From Telluribacter roseus (GTDB lineage Bacteria; Bacteroidota; Bacteroidia; Cytophagales; Spirosomataceae): a stretch of DNA of 64,000 nt. The position numbers and the translations under genes were made by a program. The notes under the pieces are model-generated. The model was not told the DNA's origin and ran no database searches. It worked only from the letters and a program-made list of their open reading frames with translations. How positions within the stretch are numbered: the stretch's first letter is position 1; each line of letters begins with the position of its first letter. Positions 16,063 through 24,157 of the stretch are shown one piece after another. The DNA is taken from the NCBI RefSeq assembly GCF_017355915.2, contig NZ_JAFEUV020000002.1, positions 496,001 to 560,000 of the forward strand, read 5' to 3'.

Positions 16063-18462
16063 ATGCAGAAGTTTATTCTCTCAACTTTACTTTTTCTTAC
16101 CTCTTTGGGCCTGCTTGCGCAAACGGTCCCTGTGCATATTAAACTGACCGAACCCTCCAAGGATCCCATCGTGGGGGCTACGGTACGGGTGCTGAATGCA
16201 GACTCATCCGTGGCTCAGGCGGGCATTACGGATACACTGGGTACTGTCAGCTTTGTTTTGACTCCGGCCCGGCCCTACCTGCTGATAGCTACCTCCATAG
16301 GGTACCGGGAGCTACGACGGTCGCTGGCTGTATCAGAGCAGCAAAGAAGTTTTACGTTTACCCTCACCGAAGAAAGCCAGTTCCTGCAGGAAGTGCAGGT
16401 AACGGCGGCCCGCCCCCTGATGCGGCAGGAAGAGGATAAACTGATCGTAGACCCGGAGCCGATCGTAAGTACCAGTACCAGCACCCTGGAGGTACTTGAG
16501 AAGACACCAGGGCTGTTTGTGGACCCGGACGGCAACGTGTACCTGAGCAGCACCACGCCCGCTACTATCTACATCAACGGTCGGGAGCAGCGCATGAGTA
16601 CGGCCGACATTGCCTCCATGCTCAAAAGCCTGCCGCCTAACAGTATAGCGCATATAGAGGTACTGCGTACTCCCTCGGCCCGCTACGACGCCAGCGGCAG
16701 CGGTGGGGTAGTGAATATAGTACTTAAGAAAGGAGTGAAAATAGGGCTAACTGGCTCGGTGAACGCGTCCTTTAACCAGGGGAGCTACGGCAACCAGATG
16801 CTGGGCCTGAACCTGAACAACCAGGTAGGTAAGCGGCATTCGTACCTCAACCTCAACTACTCCCGCCGCAATACCTACGAGCGGGTAGAGACAGAGCGCC
16901 TGCTCGCCAACGGCAACCGCATCGCTCAGCAGGCTTTTACAATCTTTCCGTCGGATGTTGCCTACGCGGGCTTTGGTTTCGGGTACGAGCTATCTCCGAA
17001 ATGGGAGGTCAACTACGACAGCCGGATCAACTACAACGGCACTAATTCCTCCTCCACGAACGAGAGCATTATCAGTACACCTGATGTAAGTACCCTGCTG
17101 AGCTATAATACCAACTACCTGCAGAACCACTCCAATGTGTTTTCGGTAAGCCAGGGTGTTACGTCTAAGTACAAGATCAACGAGGAAGGCTCCGAGATCA
17201 CCACTGACTTCTCGTACGGGTACTTCGAAAACCGGGGCCGCCAGGACTACCAGACCCTCTTCCGGCTGCCACAGGTAACGGAGCTGGCAGGCGACGGAGA
17301 GTGGACCAATCGCCGGCACCTGTGGTCGGGGCAGGTGGATGCCCGCTACAAGCTACCCAGGCAGATAGCGCTGGAAGCGGGGCTGAAATCAACCTTCCAG
17401 GGTTTCAACAGCGGTACCGACTACTTTATAGGGGTAGGTGACCAGCGGGAGCAGGATAATTTCCGTACTAATACCTTTACCTACCGCGACAACATCAACG
17501 CCGCCTACCTGCAGGGCTCCAAGACCTTCGGTGCCTTCCTGCTAAAAGTAGGAGCCCGGCTAGAGAATACCATCATGAACGGGCGGCAGCACATTCCGTC
17601 CGATACTTCCTTCCGCATCAACCGCACTGACCTCTTCCCTTACCTCTATTTTAGCCGTAGGGTAGGTAAGATCGCAGGCTACGAGCTGCGGAGCTACCTG
17701 GTGATGCGCCGCTCCATCACGCGTCCCACCTACGAATACCTCAACCCCTTCGCGCGCTTCGTGGATCAGTACCTCTACGAGACCGGTAACCCGGCTCTGC
17801 GGCCTCAGTTCACCCAAAACTACGAAGTGAACATCAGCGTAGATGAGCGGCCCATCTTTGCCATCGGGCGCAACTATACGGAGGATATTTTTACAAATGT
17901 ACTTTACCAGGACCCGCGTAATCCAGCCGTAGCCTACCGCTCGTACGACAATCTGGGGCGCAACGCTGAAACCTATTTCCGTCTGCTGGGAGCCATTCCG
18001 CCCGGTGGGAAGTACTTCTTTGTGGTAGGGCTGCAGTACAACTACAACGACTACCGGGGCGAGTACGAAAACAGCCCGCTGGAGTTTCAGCGCGGCAGCA
18101 CCACGCTCTTTACCTACCACCAGCTGAAAATGGGAGCGCTGACTACCCTAAGCCTCAACGGCTTTTACCGGATGAAGGGGCAGCTACAGTTCTACGAGCT
18201 CAGTAACTTCGGCAATGTCAACCTGAACCTCAACCGGCAGCTCATGAACAAAAAGATGCTGTTGAGCCTGAGCGTCAGTGATGTGTTCTTTACCAATAAG
18301 TACCAGTTCACGCTCAACCAGGGCTCCATCGCTGCCTCGGGTGCACGTATCAACGATACCCGCCGCGTAGGCCTCAGCCTGCGGTACAACTTCGGAGTCC
18401 GTAAGCGGGAGGAGCGCTCCGGCATGCCCGACTTCGACTCACTGGAGCGGAATAGTCGGTAG
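16063..18462 (+). CDS. TonB-dependent-type outer membrane beta-barrel protein
   Basis: A 799-residue outer membrane protein. The ATG at 16063 opens a signal peptide ending LLAQ. Residues about 25-105 are a carboxypeptidase-regulatory-like sandwich (DPIVGATVRVLNADSSV). A plug-like domain covers about 120-215 (VLEKTPGLFVDPDGNVYLSS, TIYINGREQRMS, LPPNSIAHIEVLRTPSARYDASGSGGVVNIVLKK). The remainder is a beta-barrel of the outer membrane beta-barrel family 3 type, ending in RVGLSLRYNFG followed by a short polar tail. Members are often annotated as TonB-dependent receptors without a clear substrate. It stands alone with no SusD partner. Confidence 0.88.
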   Translation: MQKFILSTLLFLTSLGLLAQTVPVHIKLTEPSKDPIVGATVRVLNADSSVAQAGITDTLGTVSFVLTPARPYLLIATSIGYRELRRSLAVSEQQRSFTFTLTEESQFLQEVQVTAARPLMRQEEDKLIVDPEPIVSTSTSTLEVLEKTPGLFVDPDGNVYLSSTTPATIYINGREQRMSTADIASMLKSLPPNSIAHIEVLRTPSARYDASGSGGVVNIVLKKGVKIGLTGSVNASFNQGSYGNQMLGLNLNNQVGKRHSYLNLNYSRRNTYERVETERLLANGNRIAQQAFTIFPSDVAYAGFGFGYELSPKWEVNYDSRINYNGTNSSSTNESIISTPDVSTLLSYNTNYLQNHSNVFSVSQGVTSKYKINEEGSEITTDFSYGYFENRGRQDYQTLFRLPQVTELAGDGEWTNRRHLWSGQVDARYKLPRQIALEAGLKSTFQGFNSGTDYFIGVGDQREQDNFRTNTFTYRDNINAAYLQGSKTFGAFLLKVGARLENTIMNGRQHIPSDTSFRINRTDLFPYLYFSRRVGKIAGYELRSYLVMRRSITRPTYEYLNPFARFVDQYLYETGNPALRPQFTQNYEVNISVDERPIFAIGRNYTEDIFTNVLYQDPRNPAVAYRSYDNLGRNAETYFRLLGAIPPGGKYFFVVGLQYNYNDYRGEYENSPLEFQRGSTTLFTYHQLKMGALTTLSLNGFYRMKGQLQFYELSNFGNVNLNLNRQLMNKKMLLSLSVSDVFFTNKYQFTLNQGSIAASGARINDTRRVGLSLRYNFGVRKREERSGMPDFDSLERNSR

Positions 18463-18473
18463 GGGGGAAAGTA

Positions 18474-18863
18474 TTAGGTAATGTTTTGAATACGTAGGTA
18501 CTGCGTTACTTCTGCCATGAAGGATGTGGCATCCTCTATGGCCTGAGCAGCCTCTTCTTTGGAAGAGTGGGAGTCTAAATCATAATCAGCGGCCTCTCGT
18601 AGTTCCTCTGTTCTACTCAATTTCTTAGAAAGTTCAATGGGAAGAAGGCCACTTTTAACGTACAATTCATTGAATTTGCTGATAGCGCCCTGATGTGTTT
18701 TGGCATGTACCCCTTTCAGGTGCAACAGTGTACGAGTAAGATTGAACATGGCATAGTAAGCTCGATTGATGCTGGCACCGTAAAAGCCAGCGGATATCAG
18801 TACTTGAGCTGCGGCCAGGTCTTCATGTGCCTGCGCTATCCCTTTTTGGACCAGTTCTTTCAA
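18474..18863 (-). CDS. HEPN domain protein (toxin-like partner)
   Basis: A 129-residue HEPN protein of the COG1895/PF05168 kind. Signatures are INRAYYAMFNLTRTLLHLKG (33-50), KTHQGAISKFNELYVKSG and ELREAADYD. HEPN partners of minimal nucleotidyltransferases are RNases or their inactive relatives. The only possible start is a TTG at 18863, because an in-frame stop lies two codons upstream. That TTG overlaps the TGA stop of the nucleotidyltransferase gene (18860-18863), so translation must be coupled. The pair is more AT-rich than the molybdenum genes around it. Its stop faces the barrel gene 11 bases away. Confidence 0.88.
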   Translation of the reverse strand: MKELVQKGIAQAHEDLAAAQVLISAGFYGASINRAYYAMFNLTRTLLHLKGVHAKTHQGAISKFNELYVKSGLLPIELSKKLSRTEELREAADYDLDSHSSKEEAAQAIEDATSFMAEVTQYLRIQNIT

Positions 18864-19219
18864 AGCTCAATGCCCTCCTTTTGAACGAAATGATATAGGA
18901 AGTTGGCTTTATCAATATAAGCGCGTAGAGATACCGGATGGAGCGAGAACTTAATAGATTTTGAGAAGAAGACTTCAAACCAAAGGTCAAACAAAGCTTT
19001 TCGTTCGGCGGCTGCATCAACCTCTATATCATTAAGCACAACTAGGAGGTCTACATCAGATTCAGAATGATAATCACCACGGGCATAGGAACCGTATAGG
19101 ATAACTTTTTCTAATCGCTCTCCGTAGTGCTCTCGAAGCGCCGCCTTCATAGAGTTAGCTAATGACCAGATAGGCTCTGGAATAGTAACGCCTGTATGTG
19201 GAGTAAGAGTTGTCTTCAT
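18860..19219 (-). CDS. Minimal nucleotidyltransferase (MNT), partner of HEPN
   Basis: A 119-residue nucleotidyltransferase with the GSx10DxD motif complete (Gly43-Ser44 to Asp55 and Asp57: GSYARGDYHSESDVDLLVV). It is a polymerase-beta-like fold of the size seen in HEPN/MNT modules. In studied pairs the MNT protein neutralises the HEPN RNase, in some by transferring AMP to it. Whether this one does so is inference. It begins 60 bases after moaA on the same strand and overlaps the HEPN gene by four bases. Confidence 0.88.
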   Translation of the reverse strand: MKTTLTPHTGVTIPEPIWSLANSMKAALREHYGERLEKVILYGSYARGDYHSESDVDLLVVLNDIEVDAAAERKALFDLWFEVFFSKSIKFSLHPVSLRAYIDKANFLYHFVQKEGIEL

Positions 19220-19279
19220 AGTTCATTACTTTGGAACCTATAAGCTCAGCATGTAATTCTACAGGACAGGTACTTGTAT

Positions 19280-20272
19280 CTACCCCCCAATCGCGATCAT
19301 ACGGCGGTTCTGCTCGTACTCGGTCTTAGCATCCTTGTTGGTGAACTCGGTATGGCCCCCGTGGGCGAAGTGTTTCTGCTGGAAGTGGTCATAGATAATC
19401 GCCCGCACATCCTCTCCCCGGCGCAGGGGCTTCAGCAGGTCTACTTCCGAGGTGTCGAAGAGGCAGTTCTTGAGCTTGCCGTCGGCGGTGAGGCGGATGC
19501 GGTTGCAGCTATCGCAGAAATGGTTAGTTATAGTACTAATGATGCCAAAGGTACCCTGACCACCTTCTACCCGGAAAGTACGGGCAGTATCATTGGGCTC
19601 GCCGGGTAGCGGCGCAAAAAGGAACTCCTCACTAACCCGACTCAGCAAATCATTATAGGTAACAATACGAGAGAAGTCCCACTGGTTGCCGTTGAAAGGC
19701 ATAAACTCAATAAACCGTACGTGCAGATTAGGCTCGGTCAGCGTCATGCGCACAAAGTCGTTGACCTCTTCCACGTTCACATCCCGCATTACCACCATGT
19801 TCAGCTTTACGCTGAATCCTTCGGTTAGCAGCATGCGAATGTTGGCGAGTGTCTTGGTGAAGTGGTCGCGTTTGGTAATACTGCGGAAGCGCTCTTCGTC
19901 CAGTGTATCCAGACTAATATTTAGCGAGCGTACGCCGGCATTCTTCAATGTGTCAATGTACTGCTCAATGAAGACGGCATTGGTAGTCAGGGTAAGCGAA
20001 GTCGGCAGTTGGCCCAGTGACTCGATGATCTGACCAACGTCCTTCCGTACCAGTGGCTCACCGCCCGTCAGACGTATCTTCTGTACTCCCATCTCCACAA
20101 AGATTCCTGCCAGCGTCTGAATCTCCTCCGCTGACATCAGCCAGGACGACGGCATAAACTGCATATCCTCCTGCGGCATGCAGTAGTTGCAGCGCAGGTT
20201 GCACTTGTCCGTCAGGGAGATGCGGAGGTAGTTATGGACGCGTCCGAATTTATCTACAATGGGTGGGTTCAT
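19280..20272 (-). CDS. moaA: GTP 3',8-cyclase
   Basis: A 330-residue radical SAM enzyme that converts GTP to 3',8-cyclo-GTP, the first step of molybdenum cofactor synthesis. The N-terminal cluster motif is CNLRCNYC (Cys24, 28, 31). The C-terminal cluster cysteines are Cys253, 256 and 270 in HFCDSCNRIRL and LKNCLF. The essential C-terminal Gly-Gly is present (AIGG). The start codon overlaps the stop of the upstream hepT-like gene in ATGA (20269-20272), so translation is linked to that toxin-antitoxin-like pair rather than to another moa gene. The remaining moa genes lie beyond it on the same strand. Confidence 0.97.
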   Translation of the reverse strand: MNPPIVDKFGRVHNYLRISLTDKCNLRCNYCMPQEDMQFMPSSWLMSAEEIQTLAGIFVEMGVQKIRLTGGEPLVRKDVGQIIESLGQLPTSLTLTTNAVFIEQYIDTLKNAGVRSLNISLDTLDEERFRSITKRDHFTKTLANIRMLLTEGFSVKLNMVVMRDVNVEEVNDFVRMTLTEPNLHVRFIEFMPFNGNQWDFSRIVTYNDLLSRVSEEFLFAPLPGEPNDTARTFRVEGGQGTFGIISTITNHFCDSCNRIRLTADGKLKNCLFDTSEVDLLKPLRRGEDVRAIIYDHFQQKHFAHGGHTEFTNKDAKTEYEQNRRMIAIGG

Positions 20273-20604
20273 TCGCTTAACAATTTGTCTATTTCACCTT
20301 TTAGAACGGGTAGATGCCTCACAATAGTACCCCATACTATCTCATCATCAATTTTATCATAACCGTGAATCACTCTGTTTCGCATACTGATAATCTGCTT
20401 CTTTCTGGAGATAGAGACAGATGGATCAAGCTTTTCAATTCGAGTCATGGCCTCTCCAATTATCTCGAACTCTCTTTCTACTGCTCTGCGTAGCATTTTA
20501 TTAGATTTATAGCTACTAAAATCACGTATATCGCCAAGATAATTTTTTATTGAAGTTATGGCCTCCTGTATATCATACAGGTACTTTTTGACTTCTGGAT
20601 TCAT
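20269..20604 (-). CDS. hepT: HepT-like ribonuclease (DUF86)
   Basis: A 111-residue HEPN protein of the DUF86/HepT family. The RX4HXY motif is intact in SMRNRVIHGYD (Arg75, His80, Tyr82). In the Shewanella HepT-MntA type VII system this motif is the RNase site, and its tyrosine is the residue AMPylated by the antitoxin. Two family helices precede it (MLRRAVEREFEIIGEAMTRI). It overlaps the mntA-like gene by 32 bases and moaA by 4, so all three are one translational chain. Base composition is lower in GC than in the moa genes, which suggests later acquisition. Confidence 0.92.
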   Translation of the reverse strand: MNPEVKKYLYDIQEAITSIKNYLGDIRDFSSYKSNKMLRRAVEREFEIIGEAMTRIEKLDPSVSISRKKQIISMRNRVIHGYDKIDDEIVWGTIVRHLPVLKGEIDKLLSE

Positions 20605-20899
20605 AGAGAAGTACTTTGGTCTTATTAACAGAATCTATGAAATAAGGATTGGCCAAAGATTTATCAGTAACAAGGTCCACCGGACGATGCAAAAGTTCTT
20701 CTAAATTATCTGCCAATTCAAAATAAGCATCTGCATAGTCGCCATAGTCCATCGGGTGAAACGTAACCAGCAGGTCAATATCGCTATTTTCTGAAAAGCG
20801 GTCGGCACATACGGAGCCAAAGGCAAAAAGAAACTTTACATTGTACCTCTTGCACAAATCCTGAATCCTATCCATATTTTCAGAAAGTACTTGATGCAT
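20573..20899 (-). CDS. mntA: MntA-like minimal nucleotidyltransferase antitoxin
   Basis: A 108-residue nucleotidyltransferase with GSx10DxD complete (Gly28-Ser29 to Asp40 and Asp42: GSVCADRFSENSDIDLLV). It is the likely antitoxin of the downstream HepT-like protein; characterised MntA proteins add AMP residues to HepT. Order here is mntA then hepT, with a 32-base overlap. A 106-base gap separates it from the moaC-mogA/moaB fusion gene upstream, so it may have its own promoter. It shares the motif but little else with the MNT protein at 18860, so the two pairs look independent rather than a recent duplication. Confidence 0.92.
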   Translation of the reverse strand: MHQVLSENMDRIQDLCKRYNVKFLFAFGSVCADRFSENSDIDLLVTFHPMDYGDYADAYFELADNLEELLHRPVDLVTDKSLANPYFIDSVNKTKVLLYESRSQKVPV

Positions 20900-21005
20900 A
20901 TAAAAAAGGTTATTATTCCTAGCCTGTGTCTCTACATGCTACGGAACAACTTTTTGCCTAAAACTCAAAAAAACTAACTCCTAATACCTAAAGGCTAACA
21001 GCTCT

Positions 21006-21911
21006 CTAGTGCCTGGCTCCTTCCATAACGCTGAACACATGCAATACGTGCGGGAATAAAGCATCCATGTTTTCGGTCACTCCGCCCGTACTACCAGGCA
21101 TGGTAATGACAAGGGTATTACCAACCAAGCCAGCCACCGCACGCGAGAGCATGGCCGTCGGGATGCGTTGCTGACCGTATTGGCGAGCAGTCTCGACAAT
21201 GCCGTCAATGGGTCTATCTATCAGTTCACCCACGGCTTCGGGCGTAACGTCACGGGGCGAAAGACCGGTACCGCCTGTGATCAGTACAAGGCGGTAGCCC
21301 AGAGCACAAAGGCCTTTGATCTTTTCCTGAATGGCAGCCTTTTCGTCGGGTACTATGCTGTAATCGCTCACTTTAATCTGATACGGTTCCAGCTTTTCGA
21401 TAATGCGTCGGCCGGATTTATCTTCACCAATACCCTGCGCGATACTGTCTGAGCATACTACTACGGCGGTTTTGAGGTCAGGCATCTGGGCCTTGCGATC
21501 ACTTTTACCGCCTTTCTTTTCCAGTAGTTTGATATGCCGGATCTCTACGCCCTTGTCAATGGGCTTCAGCATGTCGTACATGGTCAGCGCTACTACCGAC
21601 ACCCCGTGCATAGCCTCCACCTCGACTCCAGTTTTATAAATGGTCTTCACCGTCATCTCCACCACTACCGTCAGGTCCTCCACCCGGTAGGTCACCGTAG
21701 TGGATTCAATGGGCAGCGGATGGCAGTCGGGCAGCATGTAGGGCGTTTTCTTCACGGCCAGCAGTCCGGCGGCTTTGGCCATTTCGTACACATCCCCCTT
21801 AGGTACCGTACGATTCAGAATGGCTTCGATGGTTTCCGGCTTGCTCACCTGCACAATAGCCTGTGCCGTAGCAATACGTAGGGTATTCGTCTTATGGGTA
21901 ATATCAACCAT
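21006..21911 (-). CDS. Bifunctional MoaC-MogA/MoaB fusion
   Basis: A 301-residue fusion. Residues 1-137 are MoaC, cyclic pyranopterin monophosphate synthase, with MVDITHK at the start and MLPDCHPLPI and EVEAMHGVSVVALTMYDMLKP. Residues 145-301 are a MogA/MoaB molybdopterin adenylyltransferase domain with VVCSDSIAQG and the signature GGTGLSPRD (213-221). The ATG at 21911 gives the family-typical MVDITHK and lies one base after the moaE stop; a longer frame would run into moaE. The linker around 130-145 is lysine-rich. It joins the second and fourth steps of cofactor assembly in one chain. Confidence 0.95.
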   Translation of the reverse strand: MVDITHKTNTLRIATAQAIVQVSKPETIEAILNRTVPKGDVYEMAKAAGLLAVKKTPYMLPDCHPLPIESTTVTYRVEDLTVVVEMTVKTIYKTGVEVEAMHGVSVVALTMYDMLKPIDKGVEIRHIKLLEKKGGKSDRKAQMPDLKTAVVVCSDSIAQGIGEDKSGRRIIEKLEPYQIKVSDYSIVPDEKAAIQEKIKGLCALGYRLVLITGGTGLSPRDVTPEAVGELIDRPIDGIVETARQYGQQRIPTAMLSRAVAGLVGNTLVITMPGSTGGVTENMDALFPHVLHVFSVMEGARH

Positions 21912-21912
21912 G

Positions 21913-22362
21913 TTACTTGTTCTCTTTCCAGGTATATTCGCCTGTTTCGCCGACGAGCTCTTTTCCAAAGATAGGTACCTTGGCTTTAATTTCTTCTACT
22001 ACGTACTCCAGCGCTTCAAAACTAGCCCTACGATGGGCGGAGGAAACAAAGACAAAGAGACTGACCTCACCCGTAGGTACCAGGCCGAGGCTGTGGTAGA
22101 TATGCATACACACCAGGTCGAACTTAGCAAAAGCGGCTTCACGAATCTCGTGGAATACCTTCTCGGCCATGTCGGTATAGGCAGTATACTCGATGCCCGT
22201 CACAACGCCACCTTCTTTTTGGTCGGCCCGAATCTGCCCTAAAAAGATGGAATGTGCTCCGATGTTAGTCTTGGACTGGTGCTTGGCTATAGAATCGCTA
22301 ACGAACTGGGGGCTGATAGGCCCATCCACGAATACCTTTTTTGGTGTATGAGTTTTTTCCAT
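21913..22362 (-). CDS. moaE: Molybdopterin synthase large subunit
   Basis: A 149-residue MoaE. It joins with thiocarboxylated MoaD to convert cyclic pyranopterin monophosphate to molybdopterin. Typical segments are GAHSIFLGQIRADQKEG, IEYTAYTDMAEKVFHEI, CMHIYHSLGLVPTGEVSLFVFVSSAHR and a lysine-bearing KAKVPIFGKE near the C-terminus. It is followed after one base by the fusion gene and preceded by moaD with a 49-base gap. Confidence 0.95.
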   Translation of the reverse strand: MEKTHTPKKVFVDGPISPQFVSDSIAKHQSKTNIGAHSIFLGQIRADQKEGGVVTGIEYTAYTDMAEKVFHEIREAAFAKFDLVCMHIYHSLGLVPTGEVSLFVFVSSAHRRASFEALEYVVEEIKAKVPIFGKELVGETGEYTWKENK

Positions 22363-22411
22363 TGTCTACGAATGAAGGAATACTGTATCTGCGTGACTAT
22401 TAAGGCTGGTA

Positions 22412-22651
22412 CTATCCGCCTGCAAAGGGAGGAAGCAGGGCTACCTCAGCGTTGGTGTTAATAGACATGGCCGAATCAGCGATCTGCTGGTTGACTGCCA
22501 CCTGAAACTTGCGGTCGCGCAGGACAGGGTACTTTTGTAAAAGCTGTTCGCGGAGCTGCCCTACTGAAAGCGGATCGGTGGCCTCCCAGGTTTCGGAGGG
22601 GTGACCGGTGGCTTCGGCAAGCATTCCGAAGTATAGAATACTAATGGTCAT
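22412..22651 (-). CDS. moaD: Molybdopterin synthase sulfur carrier subunit
   Basis: A 79-residue ubiquitin-like MoaD. The C-terminus is PPFAGG, with the terminal Gly-Gly needed for adenylation and thiocarboxylation by MoeB. VAVNQ and NAEVALLPPFAGG are family signatures. The MoeB-rhodanese protein encoded at 24158 is the expected activating enzyme. The gene follows moeA on the same strand, with a 185-base spacer that carries repeats. Confidence 0.93.
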   Translation of the reverse strand: MTISILYFGMLAEATGHPSETWEATDPLSVGQLREQLLQKYPVLRDRKFQVAVNQQIADSAMSINTNAEVALLPPFAGG

Positions 22652-22660
22652 TTTGTTGGC

Positions 22661-22694
22661 TTTAGGCTGTAAGCTGTAGGCAATAGGCTTTTTT
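22661..22694. repeat. Dispersed AGCCTA/TAGGCT-type intergenic repeat, copy 1
   Basis: The reverse complement of this stretch aligns with 40582-40618 (shared core GCCTA-AGC-TACAGCCTA). It lies directly after the moaD start, between moaD and moeA. Confidence 0.45.
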
Positions 22695-22698
22695 TATT

Positions 22699-22769
22699 TT
22701 TTACCACAGAGTTTTAAGAGGTTAGCACCTGGTTTCACAGAGTCTACTCTAAGTACCTCTGTGGTAAAA
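22699..22769. repeat. Inverted repeat with ACCACAGAG arms
   Basis: Positions 22699-22711 and 22757-22769 pair over 13 bp (TTTTACCACAGAG), enclosing a 45-base loop with a second CACAGAG copy. It resembles dispersed palindromes of this phylum. It could also end or attenuate the moeA transcript ahead of moaD. Confidence 0.5.
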
Positions 22770-22836
22770 TCAATTAATAATTCCATAACGCAAAGTAAGG
22801 TGCTACAGTTGCCTTCGCGGTGATTATCAACTCTCT

Positions 22837-24033
22837 CTAACAGAAAAATGGCAATAAATGCACCTCTACCAGCTCGCCCGGCTGTACCGACTGCTGGGTA
22901 GAAGGCAGGTGGATCAAGGCGTTGGCTACCGCGAAGGAGCGTAGTGCAAAGGATTCCTGTCCTTCCAGGGGCGTTACACCAGTAGTAGTAGCGGAGGCTT
23001 TCAGCAGCTCATCCCGCTCACCTTTGAATGAGTACGGGTGGGTGATGGGCAGGCGTACCGTCGGCAGAAAGGCATCTGTCTTACCCGACAGGCGGCGAAG
23101 CGCTGGCAGTACATACTCGTAGTAGCATACCAGTGAGGAGGCCGGATTGCCAGGCAGGGCAAAGAACAACGTACTCTCCCGCTTGCCAAACAGCAGTGGT
23201 TTGCCGGGGCGCTGGCGTACCTTGTAGAAAATGGTTTCTACGCCTATTTCCTCCAATGATTTTCCTACATAATCGTATTCACCTACGGATATACCTCCCG
23301 TTGCCAGTACCACGTCATTCTGCTCAGTCAGCTCGCGGAGCGCCTGGGTAGTAGCTTCGGGATTGTCCTCTACGTACTTAATACTTATTTGGGTAATGCC
23401 CTCCTGACGCAAGGTAGCCGCCAGCATGGTAGAGTTGGACTCGTATACCTGTCCGAATCGTAGTTCATTCCCCGGCTGCACCAGCTCGTCGCCCGTAACC
23501 AGTATGCCTACCTTAGGCTTACGGTATACCTCCACACGCCGTACGTTCATACCCAGCAGGAAGCCTACGGAGCCGGGCGTCAGGTAGGTGCCAGTGGGAA
23601 GGGCTACGGCGCCTTCTCTGATCTGCTGCCCGATGGCGCGTACATTCTGCTTTTCGTATACCGGATATTCGTTAATAAGTACCGTGTCGGCATCCCGTTC
23701 CGTTTTTTCCTGCATCACTACGGCCGTGGCTCCGTCCGGCACGGGAGCCCCCGTAAATATCCTGACGGCCGTACCGCGTTCCAGATGGAGCAGTTCGGAC
23801 GCTCCCGCCTGCGACTCCGCTACTACGGGTAGTGCCACACCGGACTGACCGATATCTTCGTGGTGAATGGCGTAGCCATCCATCGACGACTGCCGGAAAA
23901 GGGGAAGTGACAGTGGCGCCCGTACGTCGGTGGCTATTACATAGCTGACGGCTTCGATGACATCGCGCTCCTCCACCGACAGCGGGAACGTATTTTCAAT
24001 GACCTTTTGTTTTGCTTCCTGAACGGTAACCAT
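22837..24033 (-). CDS. moeA: Molybdopterin molybdenumtransferase
   Basis: A 398-residue MoeA that inserts molybdate into adenylylated molybdopterin. Signatures are SSMDGYAIH near residue 50, RIFTGAPVPDGATAVVMQEKTE, VGILVTGDELVQPG, YESNSTMLAATL, ATGGISVGEYDYV and FALPGNPASSLVCYYEYVLPALRRLSG. The length is normal. It is the first gene of the leftward cluster, divergent from moeB across 124 bases in which no clear promoter box was found. Confidence 0.95.
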   Translation of the reverse strand: MVTVQEAKQKVIENTFPLSVEERDVIEAVSYVIATDVRAPLSLPLFRQSSMDGYAIHHEDIGQSGVALPVVAESQAGASELLHLERGTAVRIFTGAPVPDGATAVVMQEKTERDADTVLINEYPVYEKQNVRAIGQQIREGAVALPTGTYLTPGSVGFLLGMNVRRVEVYRKPKVGILVTGDELVQPGNELRFGQVYESNSTMLAATLRQEGITQISIKYVEDNPEATTQALRELTEQNDVVLATGGISVGEYDYVGKSLEEIGVETIFYKVRQRPGKPLLFGKRESTLFFALPGNPASSLVCYYEYVLPALRRLSGKTDAFLPTVRLPITHPYSFKGERDELLKASATTTGVTPLEGQESFALRSFAVANALIHLPSTQQSVQPGELVEVHLLPFFC

Positions 24034-24157
24034 TTTCTTGCAAGAAATTAGTGTACTTGGGAGCGGTATCCACTACCGGCTACCCCAGCTCATCCGAAAT
24101 TTACGGTTCCCGGTCTTTAAAGCCTACGAACGATTCTATCATTTTTCGATATCAGCT

